From: Pseudomonas sessilinigenes | Lineage (GTDB): Bacteria > Pseudomonadota > Gammaproteobacteria > Pseudomonadales > Pseudomonadaceae | Direction of reading: 5' to 3' | Length of the DNA: 64,000 nt | Assembly: GCF_003850565.1 (NCBI RefSeq) | Contig: NZ_CP027706.1 | Span: 682,001 to 746,000 of the forward strand | Shown: positions 19,119-27,967 of the stretch, in pieces | How the letters are laid out: every line of letters starts with the position of its first letter | How positions within the stretch are numbered: the stretch's first letter is position 1 | Notes under the pieces: generated by a model | The model's database searches: none | Told to the model about the DNA's origin: nothing | The model's input: the letters and a program-made list of their open reading frames with translations, nothing else | Position numbers and translations under genes: made by a program

Positions 19119-20074
19119 TCGCCGTGGAAACCCTTGGCCAGGGTTTCCACCGCCAGCACGTTGTCGATGCCCGGGGTGGCCTGCACATAGGGGATGACGA
19201 TGAAGCGCTGGTTCTTGATGGCGTCGACGCCTTGCAGCGCCGGGTTGTCCAGCAGGAACCGCTGCTTCTGCTCGGCGGTGACTTCGCTGTAGTCGACGAT
19301 GACGATCACTTGCGGGTTGCGTTCCACCACGGTCTCCCAGTTGACCCGGGTCCAGCTGGCCTCGACATCGTCGAGGATGTTGCGCCCGCCGGCGGCGTCG
19401 ATCAGCGCCTGGGGCATGCCCAGGCGGCCGGAGGTCATGGCCCGGTCTTCACCGCTGTCGTAGAGGAACACCCGGGGTTTGTCCGTGGGCAGGTCCTGTT
19501 GCACCTGGGCCACCTGCTCCTGCATCTGGGCGATCAGGGCATTGGCGCGATCCTGCACGTCGAAGATCCGGCCGAGGTTGCGCAGGTCGTTGTAGGTGTC
19601 GTCGAGGCTGGCGGCCGGACGCTTCATCACGAACGCGCAGGACTCGGTCAACTCATAGACATTGATGCCCAGGGGCGCCAGGGTCTGCGGGGTCAGGTCG
19701 CCGCCCACGCGCATGCCGTAGTCCCAGCCGGCGAACAGGAAGTCGACGTTGGCATTGAGCAGGGTCTCCACCGACGGGTACTTGGCCGCCAGTTCCGGCA
19801 GGCCGTCCAGCAGGACGCTCATCTGTGGGGTCACGGCCTTCCAGCCACTGACGCCGCTGTAGCCCACCATGCGCGACTTGAGGCCCAGGGCGAGCATCAT
19901 CTGGGTCATGTTGATGTCGTGGCTCAGGGCGTGTTTGGGCGCTTGCTTGAAGGTCACTTCGCGGTTGCAGCTGGTGATGGTCAATGGGTAGCGGGTGGCC
20001 TCGGCGAAGGCCTGTGCGGCCCCCAGTGACAGGGCCAGGAGCAGGCTGGAGCGAAGCAGGGAGCGCAAGGTCAT
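19115..20074 (-). CDS. Periplasmic metal-chelate-binding protein
   Basis: The 319-residue protein has a signal peptide (MTLRSLLRSSLLLALSLGAA) and the class III binding-protein fold (PeriBP_2): a VTFKQAPKHALSHDINMTQMM start, a central helix backbone and TSGRLGMPQALIDAAGGRNI. Such proteins capture Fe-siderophore, haem or cobalamin for FecCD permeases. The ligand here is unknown; the Zur-like box before the operon suggests a zinc complex. Cys in ITSCNREV and ESCAFV could be a disulfide. I chose the ATG at 20074, which overlaps the ATPase stop (ATGA). Confidence 0.9.
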   Translation of the reverse strand: MTLRSLLRSSLLLALSLGAAQAFAEATRYPLTITSCNREVTFKQAPKHALSHDINMTQMMLALGLKSRMVGYSGVSGWKAVTPQMSVLLDGLPELAAKYPSVETLLNANVDFLFAGWDYGMRVGGDLTPQTLAPLGINVYELTESCAFVMKRPAASLDDTYNDLRNLGRIFDVQDRANALIAQMQEQVAQVQQDLPTDKPRVFLYDSGEDRAMTSGRLGMPQALIDAAGGRNILDDVEASWTRVNWETVVERNPQVIVIVDYSEVTAEQKQRFLLDNPALQGVDAIKNQRFIVIPYVQATPGIDNVLAVETLAKGFHGE

Positions 20075-20859
20075 GGTTGGGTGATCCAGGTGATTCGTGG
20101 GTAGCCGGACAGGGGGTGGGCATCGATCAGCGCCTCGACGCCGAAGACGTTGCGCAGCAACTCGACGGTGAGCACTTCGCCGGGAGTGCCGCTGGCGACG
20201 ATGCGTCCGTGGTCGAGGACGTACAACCGGTCGCAAAAGGCCGCGGCCAGGTTCAGGTCGTGGATGCTGGCCAGGGTGCCGATGCCCAGGCGCTTGACCC
20301 GTTGCAGCAGTTCCAGCTGGTAGCGCGGGTCAAGGTGGTTGGTCGGCTCGTCGAGGATCAGCAACTGCGGTTGCTGGGCCAGGGCCCGGGCCAGGATCAC
20401 CCGTTGCTTTTCCCCGCCCGACAGGGTCGCGAAGGCATGCTCCTCGAAGCCCAGCAGGCCCACGGATTCCAGGGCCTCGCGGGCGATGGCGCGGTCGTGC
20501 CGGGTGTCGCCGTCGAACAGGCCCTTGTGCGGGGTGCGGCCCATGGCGACCACTTCCTGCACGGTGAGGCCGAAGGCATCGGGAAACTCCTGGAGCACCA
20601 CGGCGATGCGTTGTGCGCACCAGCGTGGCGACTGCTTCCAGACATTCTGGTGGGCCAGTTGCACCTCGCCCTGCTGCGGCTTGCTGAAGCGATAGGCGCA
20701 GCGCAGCAGGCTGGTCTTGCCGCTGCCATTGGGCCCGATCAGGCCGACGAACTCCCCGGCCTGCACGTGCAGGTTGGCCTCACGCAGTTGGAACTGGTGG
20801 TGGCAGTGGCCCTGGCCCAGGGGGCTCCAGGCCAGGTCGAGGAGGTTCAGCGAGGTCAT
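20071..20859 (-). CDS. ABC transporter ATP-binding protein of the metal-chelate system
   Basis: A 262-residue FecE/FhuC-type ATPase with Walker A GPNGSGKTS, signature LSGGEKQRV and Walker B LLILDEPTNHLD followed by the family's typical switch region SIHDLNLAAAFCDRLYVLD. It energises the FecCD permease encoded two genes downstream. The start at 20859 (MTSLNLLDLAW) fits the family; the frame is open further upstream but without conserved residues. It is translationally coupled to the binding protein and lies 37 bp downstream of the TonB receptor, so the four genes look like one operon. Confidence 0.92.
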   Translation of the reverse strand: MTSLNLLDLAWSPLGQGHCHHQFQLREANLHVQAGEFVGLIGPNGSGKTSLLRCAYRFSKPQQGEVQLAHQNVWKQSPRWCAQRIAVVLQEFPDAFGLTVQEVVAMGRTPHKGLFDGDTRHDRAIAREALESVGLLGFEEHAFATLSGGEKQRVILARALAQQPQLLILDEPTNHLDPRYQLELLQRVKRLGIGTLASIHDLNLAAAFCDRLYVLDHGRIVASGTPGEVLTVELLRNVFGVEALIDAHPLSGYPRITWITQP

Positions 20860-20896
20860 GCCTTGTCCGTGTGGTTGCCGGTGGTCCCGCAAGGGG

Positions 20897-23026
20897 TCAG
20901 AAGCGATAGTCGGCGGTGACGAAGAACGAGCGCGGCTCGCCGAGAATCCATTGCTGGCCGTCATTGTATTGGCTTTGGGCGTACTGGCGGTCGAACAGAT
21001 TATTCAATTGCAGGCCCAGGGTGGTATTGCGCAAGGCTTGCCACGAGATGTTGGCGTCCACCACGGTGTAGCTGGGCAGCTGGTTGCGGTTGGCCATGTC
21101 GGCGTAGCGCGCATCGACGTAGCGCACCCCGGCGCCGGCCCGCAGGTCGTCGTTGATGGCCTTGCTCAGCCACAGGTTGGCGGTGCGCCGTGGCACGTCC
21201 ACCGGGCGCTTGCCATCGCGGGAGACTTGCACGCCGTCGACGTCCTGCTGGAAGTCGTCGTACTGGGCACGAACGATGGCGGCGTTGGCCTGCAGCTGCC
21301 AGGCGTGGGGCAGTTGCAGGTCCAGGCTGGCCTCCAGGCCATTGGAGGATTGCTGGCCCACTTGCTGTTTCAGGTCCGGGTCGCCCGGCACATCGGTCAG
21401 CAGCTTCTTCTTGACGATGTGGTAGGCCGCCAGGGTCCATTCGCCCCGCTGGTCCCAGAACGCCTGCTTGAGGCCGATCTCGGTCTGCTTGGCGGTGGAC
21501 AGGTCGAATTGCTGCTGGCTCTTGCTCAGGGAAATCAGCCCGCCGACACCGTCGGTGCTGGTGGAGTACTGGCCATAGAGGGAGGTATCCGGGGTGACGG
21601 CGAACACCAGGCCGGCCTTCCAGTTGTTGCCGGTCAGGGTCTTGTCGCTCTGGCTGCCGTCCTTCAAGTCATCGCGATCGATATGCGCATAGTCACGGCG
21701 CACACCGGTCACCAGGGACCAGCGCTCGCTGAGTTGCAGGCGGTTTTCGGCGAAGACCGACATCTGCCTGGTGGTGGTCTTGAACTGATCGCGGTAGGGG
21801 CTGTTGCTGATGAACTCGCCCTTGGCTGGGTGGTACAGGTCGATGGAGTCACCATGGGGGGTGACGTCATTGAAGGGCGAGTTGCTCTTCATATGGAAGC
21901 GGATGCGGTTGTAGTCCATCCCGACCAGGGTTTGGCTGTCGAGGCCGAACAGCGAGTGCTTGAGGGTGAAGGTCTGGCGGTCGCCCACCTGTTCCTGCTG
22001 GTGGCTGATACCGAAGTAGCCGCTGCGGCTCAGTTGCCGGTCCGCCGTGCTCCAGTTGTAGTTCTCGGCGTTCTGCCAGCGGCGCTGGGCCTTGAGGTAG
22101 TACAGCTCGTTGCTGGCGCTGAGGTTATCGGAAATCTGCCACTCGCTGGTCAGGCGGGTCCACTGGTCGTTGTAGTGCTGCTTGTCGTTGCTGACGTTGT
22201 AGTTCTTGTCCCGCAGGCGTTTGTGCAAGCGCCCGTCGATCAGCGGCGTGCCGAAGTAGTTCATCGGGTTCTGGTCGCCGTAGTCGTGGGCCAGGGTGAA
22301 GGCCAGGTCATCGCGGGCCTGCCAGCGCAGGGCCGCGCTGACGAAATCCCCCGAGGAATCGCCACGGTCGACCCAGCCGTTGCTGCGCTCGCGATTGAGG
22401 TTGAGCCGGTAGCTCAGGCTGTCGCTCAGCGAACCGCCACTGTCCAGGGCCTGTTGCTGGCGATCGAAGGAACCGTAGCCCAGGCGCAGGTGGTTCTCGA
22501 TCTCGCCACTGAAGGGCTTCTTGGGGATGGTGTTGATTACCGCGCCAGTGGCGCCTTCGCCGTACAGCACCGAGGCCGGGCCGCGCAGTACGTCGACCCG
22601 TTCCACGGCCCAGCTGTTCACCGGAAAGGTCACGGTGCCCATGCCGGTGTACATGCGGTTGCCATCGTAGAGTTGCATCACCGAACTCTGCCCGGTGAAG
22701 CCCCGGGCCGACAACGAGGTGCCGCCGTCCCCGGGGGTGCCGGTGCGGCTGATGCCGGCGCTGCGCGATACCGCGTCCTGGATGCTGCGATCGCCCCGGG
22801 CGCGGATGCGCTCGCCACTCAGGCTGTCGGTGCTGGCCGGGGTTTCCAGGGCGCTCAGGCCCAGGCGTGAACCGGCGGTGGTCGGGGTCTTCAGGCTGAC
22901 GCTGTCGTCGCTTTCGTTGGCTGCGGCAGAGATGGTGCCGGTGGGCAGGGTCAGGGCGGCATCGTCGGCCTGGGACAGGGACGGCAGGGCGAGCAGGCAG
23001 AGACTGGACAGCAGGTACTTGTTCAT
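20897..23026 (-). CDS. TonB-dependent outer-membrane receptor, probably Zur-controlled
   Basis: The 709-residue protein has a signal peptide (MNKYLLSSLCLLALPSLSQA) and a plug domain (about residues 60-170) with VDVLRGPASVLYGEGATGAV. A 22-strand barrel ends in an aromatic residue (FFVTADYRF). The closest subgroup by layout is the siderophore receptor class. No TonB-box sequence stands out, and there is no N-terminal signalling domain, so control is not through an ECF sigma factor. A 19-bp Zur-like palindrome lies about 70 bp upstream, and metal-chelate ABC genes follow. I therefore favour a zinc-chelate ligand, with an iron siderophore as the alternative. Confidence 0.9.
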   Translation of the reverse strand: MNKYLLSSLCLLALPSLSQADDAALTLPTGTISAAANESDDSVSLKTPTTAGSRLGLSALETPASTDSLSGERIRARGDRSIQDAVSRSAGISRTGTPGDGGTSLSARGFTGQSSVMQLYDGNRMYTGMGTVTFPVNSWAVERVDVLRGPASVLYGEGATGAVINTIPKKPFSGEIENHLRLGYGSFDRQQQALDSGGSLSDSLSYRLNLNRERSNGWVDRGDSSGDFVSAALRWQARDDLAFTLAHDYGDQNPMNYFGTPLIDGRLHKRLRDKNYNVSNDKQHYNDQWTRLTSEWQISDNLSASNELYYLKAQRRWQNAENYNWSTADRQLSRSGYFGISHQQEQVGDRQTFTLKHSLFGLDSQTLVGMDYNRIRFHMKSNSPFNDVTPHGDSIDLYHPAKGEFISNSPYRDQFKTTTRQMSVFAENRLQLSERWSLVTGVRRDYAHIDRDDLKDGSQSDKTLTGNNWKAGLVFAVTPDTSLYGQYSTSTDGVGGLISLSKSQQQFDLSTAKQTEIGLKQAFWDQRGEWTLAAYHIVKKKLLTDVPGDPDLKQQVGQQSSNGLEASLDLQLPHAWQLQANAAIVRAQYDDFQQDVDGVQVSRDGKRPVDVPRRTANLWLSKAINDDLRAGAGVRYVDARYADMANRNQLPSYTVVDANISWQALRNTTLGLQLNNLFDRQYAQSQYNDGQQWILGEPRSFFVTADYRF

Positions 23027-23095
23027 CGGGGCGGTGAATCGCTTCTTCGAGAGGGTTGCCCGCAGTGGGGGGCTGCGGGCAAGGAGCTTACATCA

Positions 23096-23114
23096 AGTGT
23101 TATAAAGTAACACT
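23096..23114 (-). promoter_or_regulatory. Zur-box-like palindrome upstream of the TonB receptor
   Basis: AGTGTTA-TAAAG-TAACACT is an exact 7-bp inverted repeat. Its core GTTATAAAGTAAC agrees with the gammaproteobacterial Zur box GTTATAnTATAAC at all but two positions. It is 70 bp before the receptor start, a normal distance for an operator over the promoter. This supports zinc-dependent repression of 18108-23026. Confidence 0.7.
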
Positions 23115-23179
23115 ATTTCTGTGCGCGGCTAAAGCGCGGGGATTGTACAGAGCCCTCTGCAATGAGCATCTCGGCTGAC

Positions 23180-24562
23180 TCATGTTGAAGATGAGGCAGA
23201 TTCAGGATCGCGGTTCCAGCGCGAGATCACCAGGCGATCCAGCAGCCACACCACCACCAGCGAGGCGCCTACCAGGGGAAAGGTCACGGCCAACAGGGCG
23301 ATGACCAGCATCGCGGTTTTCCAGCGTGGCAGATCGTGGCGCAGCGGCGGCACCCCGAGACGGCCGGCGGGGCGACGCTGCCACCACATGACGATGCCGC
23401 TCACCGCACCCAGAAGGATCATCAGGCACACCACCAGCACTACCAGCTGGTTGAAGCGGCCGAACATCTTGCCCTCATGCAACATCACGCCCAGCTCGGT
23501 GGCCCGGGCCACATTGCTGTAGTGCTGCCAGCGCACATCAGCCAGGACCTTGCCGGTGTACTGGTCGACATGCAGGGTGGCGTCGTTGCGCGGGTCGTCG
23601 GCGAACAGGGCGATGGTGAACACCCCGGTGGCGCTGCTGGGCAGGGTGATGCTGTAGCCGGGCTCGACCTGGCGTTGGCGAGCGATGTCCTGGACCTGTT
23701 GCAAGCTGATGGCCGGGGCTGCCGGGGCCGCTGTGGCCATGGCGTGGCCCCTGTGCTCGGCATGGTCGCCGGACATCGGCATCGGCGTGTTCTCCAGGGC
23801 CCAGGGCACGGTCTGGCGGGTGGCGCTGTTGAGCTCGCCGGCCTGCTGGTCGGAGGTCGGTACGTCGTTCCACATGGCCACCGGGAAGCGGTTCCACAGG
23901 TCGGCGTACTGCCTGCCCCAGAAGCCGGTCCAGCTCATGCCGCTGAGCAGCATCAACAGCAGGAAGGCCGCGCCCCAGAACCCCAGCACGCCATGCAGGT
24001 CGCGCCAGAACAGCCGGCCCCGGGCATTCAGGCGTGGCCATAGCACGCCTGCCGAAGACTTGCCCCGTGGCCACCACAGGTACAGGCCCGAGACCACCAG
24101 GACGATGCCCCAGCTGGCCGCCAGCTCCACCAGCCGGTCGCCGACGGTGCCGATCATCAGCTCGCCGTGAATGGCCCGGGCCACCGCCTGCAGGTTGCGC
24201 TTGGCATCCTGCTCGCCGAGCACGTCGCCATGGTAGGGATCGATGAAGACGTTGAGTTCCTGGCCTTTGTGCTGCACCACGAACTGGGCGCTGCGCCCGG
24301 CATCCACAGGTGGCAGGTACTGCTTGATATGGCCCTGGGGATAGGCCGCCTGGACCCGTTGCAGCAGCTCGTCGGCCGCCAGGCTGTGCTGCCCGGCGGG
24401 GACCTTGAGCAAGCTGGGGTACATCAGTGGGTCGAGTTGCGGTTTGAACAGGTAGACGATGCCGGTCAGGGCCAGCATCACCATGAAAGGGGCGACGAAC
24501 AGCCCGGCGTAGAAATGCCAGCGCCAGGCCAGGTTGTAGAAAGACACTTTGGGTCGGTTCAT
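23180..24562 (-). CDS. PepSY-associated membrane protein with a His/Met-rich loop
   Basis: The 460-residue protein has the PepSY_TM layout: an N-terminal helix (FYNLAWRWHFYAGLFVAPFM), two extracytoplasmic PepSY segments, and further helices near residues 145-165, 190-210, 370-395 and 420-450. WRWHFYAGL and ATELGVMLHEGKMFG match the family. Such proteins often sit beside TonB receptors and may act as periplasmic metal reductases. The loop at residues 261-275 (PMSGDHAEHRGHAM) is rich in His and Met, which suggests copper binding. It lies between the copper receptor and the Zur-linked receptor. Confidence 0.85.
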   Translation of the reverse strand: MNRPKVSFYNLAWRWHFYAGLFVAPFMVMLALTGIVYLFKPQLDPLMYPSLLKVPAGQHSLAADELLQRVQAAYPQGHIKQYLPPVDAGRSAQFVVQHKGQELNVFIDPYHGDVLGEQDAKRNLQAVARAIHGELMIGTVGDRLVELAASWGIVLVVSGLYLWWPRGKSSAGVLWPRLNARGRLFWRDLHGVLGFWGAAFLLLMLLSGMSWTGFWGRQYADLWNRFPVAMWNDVPTSDQQAGELNSATRQTVPWALENTPMPMSGDHAEHRGHAMATAAPAAPAISLQQVQDIARQRQVEPGYSITLPSSATGVFTIALFADDPRNDATLHVDQYTGKVLADVRWQHYSNVARATELGVMLHEGKMFGRFNQLVVLVVCLMILLGAVSGIVMWWQRRPAGRLGVPPLRHDLPRWKTAMLVIALLAVTFPLVGASLVVVWLLDRLVISRWNRDPESASSST

Positions 24563-24639
24563 CGGGAAGCGCTCCGCAAGGCTGTGGATCTGTCGTTATG
24601 GGTGGCACCTGAAACCACTGCTGAAGGCCCTGGGGGCCT

Positions 24640-24704
24640 TGTCGCAGCCTCGCCAGCTCGGCAGCGGCTACAGGTGCCTGGTGTAGCCGCTGCCGCAGGC
24701 TGCG
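24640..24704. repeat. REP pair (REPIN-like) of the TGTAGCCGCTGC class
   Basis: GCAGCGGCTACA (24661-24672) and TGTAGCCGCTGC (24682-24693) are exact 12-bp inverted repeats. They are extended outward by CGCAGCC and GGCTGCG segments, the form of two REPs facing each other. It fills the space after the copper receptor stop and may also act as a 3' stem. Confidence 0.85.
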
Positions 24705-24733
24705 TACGGTCGTGCAGCGGTCGCAACGGTTCG

Positions 24734-26866
24734 TCAGAAGCTCAGGTCGACCTTGGTCCAGAAGGTGCGGCCGGGTTCCTTGATGGCTTGTGGATCAGTG
24801 GCCGGGTAGCCGAAGCCGGCGTTGCCCGCCAGGTTCAGGTGCTCGGCGTAGGCCTTGCCGAACAGGTTGTCGACCCCGGTGCTGAGCTTGAGGTTCTTGT
24901 TGATGCGATAGGCGCCGTTGAGGGAGAACACGCCGAAGCCGCCGCTCTTGCCGAAGTCCTTGCCGACCACGTTGCCCTTGTTCAGGTCGACGCGGTTTTG
25001 CGCCGCCACCACCCGCCACAAGGCGCCGGCGCTCCAGTCGTCCTCGCTGTAGGTCAGGCCCAAGCGCGCATCCAGCGGTGGCATCTGCGGCAGGGCCTTG
25101 CCATCGCTGCTGTTCTTGCCCCAGGCATAGGCCAGGGTGGCATCGGCCTTCCAGTTGGAGGTCAGCTTGTAGGCCGCGCCCAGTTCGCCGCCCATGATCC
25201 GGGCGTCGATGTTCTCGGCCCGGGACGTGCTCATGCCCATCATTTTCGAGTTGTAGTCGAAGAGGATGTAGTCCCGTACCTGGCCGATGTAGCCCGAGGC
25301 CCAGGCCTCCAGGTCGGCGCCCTGGTATTGCAGGCCGAAGTCGAGCTGGGTGGTCTTTTCCGGCTTGATCGAATCGAAGGCGTTCAACGAGCCGGCTGGG
25401 CCCATCTTCGGCGAGAACAGCTCCCAGTAGTCGGGGAAGCGCTGGGCGTGGCCGAGACCGGCATACAAGGTGGTCGGGCTGTCGGCCAGGTCATGCTCGT
25501 AACGCACGAAACCGCTGGGCAGGGTATCGGCACGGGTGTCGCCGGCGGTGGGGTTGGGGCGGCTCATCATTCCCGACTTGATGCTCTGCCGGTAGTCCTT
25601 GGCCGAGGCTCGATCAAGGCGGGCGCCGGTGATCAACCGGTCGCGCTCGGCGGCGTACCAGGTCAGCTCGCCGAAGGCGCCGTAGTTGTGGAAGTCGGCG
25701 TCCTTGGTCCAGGGCTGGCCCTTGTGCGCATCCACGCCCATACCGCCGCGCTGGCGATGTTCGTTGGTCTGGGCATCGATGCCGCCGATCAACTGCACAT
25801 CGGCCCAGCGCCAGGTGGCCTTGATCCGTGCCCCCAGGGTGCGGCGGTCGACGTTGCTGACCATGGGCATGCCCATCATGCCGCTGCCCGACGGGGTGCG
25901 CAGGCTGTAGTTGTCCATCACGTGGTCGGCGTAGTTGTAGTAGATCTGGGCCTCGACCTTGTCCAGGATCTCGCCGATGTTGGATTTCTCGAACCGCAGG
26001 CCCAGGCTCTCGCGCTTGAACTGCGAGCCGTCCATGCCACGACCGGCGTAGCGGGCCTCGCCGTCGCCCTTGCCAGCAGTCAGCTCCAGCAGGGTGTCGG
26101 CGTCCGGGGTCCAGCCCAGGGCTATGTCGCCGTTCCACTTGTCGTAGCGCGAGGCCACGGTGTCGTTGTTGCCGTCCTTGTAGTCGTCGGAGTGGGCGGT
26201 GTTGCCGATCACCCGCACATAACCCAGGGGGCCGCCAGCGGCCGCGTCCAGGGTCTTGTCGAAGCGGCCGTTGGAGCCGGCCAGCAGGCTGGCGTTGACC
26301 CGGGTGCCGAGTTCGCCGAAGTGCTCGGGTTCACGGTCGAAGAGCACGGTGCCGGCGGAGGCACCGGGGCCCCAGAGTACGGTTTGCGGCCCCTTGATCA
26401 CGGTCAACCGGTCGTAGGTTTCCGGGGAGATGTAGGAGGTCGGGGCGTCCATGCGGCCAGGGCAGGCGCCGAGCATCATGCTGCCGTTGGTGAGGATGTT
26501 CAGGCGCGAGCCGAACATGCCGCGCAGCACGGGGTCGCCGTTGGTGCCGCCGTTGCGCACCAGGGCAAAGCCGGGAATGGTCTTGAGGTAGTCGCCGCCA
26601 TCGCTGGCCGGCACCGGTTGGCGTGGGTCCTTGGGGTTGGTCACCACGGTCAGGGGCGAGCTGGGGGCGATGGCGGTGATCACCGTCGGGCTCAGCTCGG
26701 TGCTGTGGTGGGCGTGCTCGGCCGAAGCCTCGTCGGCCACGGCCAGGGGCGTCAGCAGGGCACCACACAGCACCGCCAGGGCACGGTTGAAGTGCTGGCG
26801 CGATGGGTTCAGGGCAAAAGGCTTGGATGGCTGGGCAACGCCCAGGCGAGAGTCAGCAGAAAACAT
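24734..26866 (-). CDS. oprC: TonB-dependent copper receptor (OprC-like)
   Basis: The 710-residue outer-membrane receptor has a plug with VIKGPQTVLWGPGASAGTVL and a barrel ending WTKVDLSF. The segment GACPGRMDAP (about residue 125) carries a C-x-x-x-M pair like the Cys/Met copper ligands described for P. aeruginosa OprC, and the mature N-terminus is His-rich (AEHAHHSTELS). It probably imports copper. I chose the ATG at 26866 (MFSADSRLG); an upstream in-frame codon would add 15 residues that do not look like a signal peptide. Its neighbours are all copper-associated. Confidence 0.92.
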   Translation of the reverse strand: MFSADSRLGVAQPSKPFALNPSRQHFNRALAVLCGALLTPLAVADEASAEHAHHSTELSPTVITAIAPSSPLTVVTNPKDPRQPVPASDGGDYLKTIPGFALVRNGGTNGDPVLRGMFGSRLNILTNGSMMLGACPGRMDAPTSYISPETYDRLTVIKGPQTVLWGPGASAGTVLFDREPEHFGELGTRVNASLLAGSNGRFDKTLDAAAGGPLGYVRVIGNTAHSDDYKDGNNDTVASRYDKWNGDIALGWTPDADTLLELTAGKGDGEARYAGRGMDGSQFKRESLGLRFEKSNIGEILDKVEAQIYYNYADHVMDNYSLRTPSGSGMMGMPMVSNVDRRTLGARIKATWRWADVQLIGGIDAQTNEHRQRGGMGVDAHKGQPWTKDADFHNYGAFGELTWYAAERDRLITGARLDRASAKDYRQSIKSGMMSRPNPTAGDTRADTLPSGFVRYEHDLADSPTTLYAGLGHAQRFPDYWELFSPKMGPAGSLNAFDSIKPEKTTQLDFGLQYQGADLEAWASGYIGQVRDYILFDYNSKMMGMSTSRAENIDARIMGGELGAAYKLTSNWKADATLAYAWGKNSSDGKALPQMPPLDARLGLTYSEDDWSAGALWRVVAAQNRVDLNKGNVVGKDFGKSGGFGVFSLNGAYRINKNLKLSTGVDNLFGKAYAEHLNLAGNAGFGYPATDPQAIKEPGRTFWTKVDLSF

Positions 26867-26893
26867 AATGGTTCCATCGATCGGTCTTGAATG

Positions 26894-26938
26894 ACACGGC
26901 CGCGAGCGCACGCCTGTCGTGCTGACAGCCGGCCGTGT
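26894..26938 (-). terminator. Nested hairpin between DUF2946 gene and copper receptor
   Basis: ACACGGCCG (26894-26902) pairs with CGGCCGTGT (26930-26938). Inside it, CTGTC (26914-26918) pairs with GACAG (26924-26928). It sits after the DUF2946 stop and before the receptor start, so it could partly terminate or attenuate read-through. Confidence 0.5.
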
Positions 26939-26954
26939 GGAGTGAGCAGGTGAC

Positions 26955-27401
26955 TCAGGCGTCGATCGGCGGAGCGCGGGTCAGCGCGCCGGGGAACACG
27001 GTCTGCCGGGCGTGGCCCAGGCGCGTGGCGGGGATCAGGAAATGCTGGGCCAGCGGTGCATCGAGCTGGGCGAATGACAGCCCCGATGGCAGTGCCGGAC
27101 AGTTGAACAGCAGGCTGCAATAACCGCATTTCTCCCAGAGCACATGCTGCTCGCCCTGGGCTTTGGCGGGGTGCGAAGCGTGTGGGTTATCGCCGTGGCA
27201 GCCGGACACGCCGCTGCCCATGTCCATGGATACGGACATGGTCATCGGCATCGCGTGATCCATCGGCATCGACTGGGAAATCAGCGGACCGATGAAGATC
27301 ATCAGCATGGCGAACAGGCTGATCCAGCTGCCGCGCCGCACCCCTATGGAGGTACGGCGCGCTGCGGACCGCCTGCGGCCAGGCGCGAGCGGGGCGTTCA
27401 C
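26955..27401 (-). CDS. DUF2946 family protein with Met/His-rich segment, longer copy
   Basis: A 148-residue protein with one N-terminal membrane segment (about residues 27-42). A Met/His-rich stretch follows (SMPMDHAMPMTMSVSMDMGS, about residues 44-63), then CHGDNPHASHP and a CGYCSLLFNCPALP motif. The C-x-x-C and Met/His pattern of DUF2946 proteins suggests copper binding at the outer face of the inner membrane or in the periplasm. No activity is known. It lies 88 bp upstream of the copper receptor and 22 bp after the copper chaperone gene, so the three are probably co-transcribed. Confidence 0.78.
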   Translation of the reverse strand: MNAPLAPGRRRSAARRTSIGVRRGSWISLFAMLMIFIGPLISQSMPMDHAMPMTMSVSMDMGSGVSGCHGDNPHASHPAKAQGEQHVLWEKCGYCSLLFNCPALPSGLSFAQLDAPLAQHFLIPATRLGHARQTVFPGALTRAPPIDA

Positions 27402-27423
27402 GGATGGGACCGGCGGTCAGTGC

Positions 27424-27918
27424 TTAGTGAGCGTGCTGATGCTCTTGCGCCGCGCCGGGTGCCTGCTTCTGCACGGCGACCTCGACGGTGACGTCGCCGG
27501 CCTTCTCGAAGTGCAGGGTCAGCGGGAAGCGCTTGCCATCGCTGAGCAGGCTGCGGTCCTTGAGCTCCATGAGCATCACGTGATAGCTCATGGGCGCGAA
27601 TCGCACTTCGCCACCGGCGGGCACGGCCACCTTGGCCACCTGCTGCATCTTCATCATGTCGCCCTGCATCACATGCTCATGCAGTTCGGCGCGACCGGCG
27701 ATCGGTGTCTCGACGCTGAGCAGGGTGTCGGCGTTCTTGCCCGGGTTGTGCAGCACGAAGTAGGCGGCGACGGTCGGCGCGTTCGGCGGTAGTTCCTGCG
27801 ACCAGGGATGGTCGATCTGCAATTGGCCGGCCTTGTATTCATGGGCGCTGGCAAAGCTGGCAGGCAACAGCAGGGCGGCCAGCAGCAGAGTGTGCTTGAC
27901 CAGGGAAGACTTGAGCAT
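27424..27918 (-). CDS. Periplasmic copper chaperone PCu(A)C
   Basis: The 164-residue protein has a signal peptide (MLKSSLVKHTLLLAALLLPA) and the DUF461/PCu(A)C beta-sandwich. The copper ligands are visible in ELHEHVMQGDMMKM and FAPMSYHVMLM, the H-x-M spacing of the family. A C-terminal His tail (QEHQHAH) adds a likely extra site. Family members carry Cu(I) to the CuA site of cytochrome oxidase or take part in periplasmic copper traffic. I chose the ATG at 27918 after GGAGAACC; the in-frame extension upstream lacks a signal. It lies between two DUF2946 genes. Confidence 0.9.
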   Translation of the reverse strand: MLKSSLVKHTLLLAALLLPASFASAHEYKAGQLQIDHPWSQELPPNAPTVAAYFVLHNPGKNADTLLSVETPIAGRAELHEHVMQGDMMKMQQVAKVAVPAGGEVRFAPMSYHVMLMELKDRSLLSDGKRFPLTLHFEKAGDVTVEVAVQKQAPGAAQEHQHAH

Positions 27919-27967
27919 GGTGGTTCTCCAGAACGATTCAAAAACGCAGGTCACTTGCGAAAGGGAA

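Noticed and set aside
24167..26890. A 907-codon open frame opposite the copper receptor, and similar long frames opposite ureC, RetS and others
   Set aside because: They mirror strongly supported genes and have low-complexity His/Gly/Val/Gln-rich products, as expected from antisense frames in high-GC DNA. No domain or ribosome site supports them.
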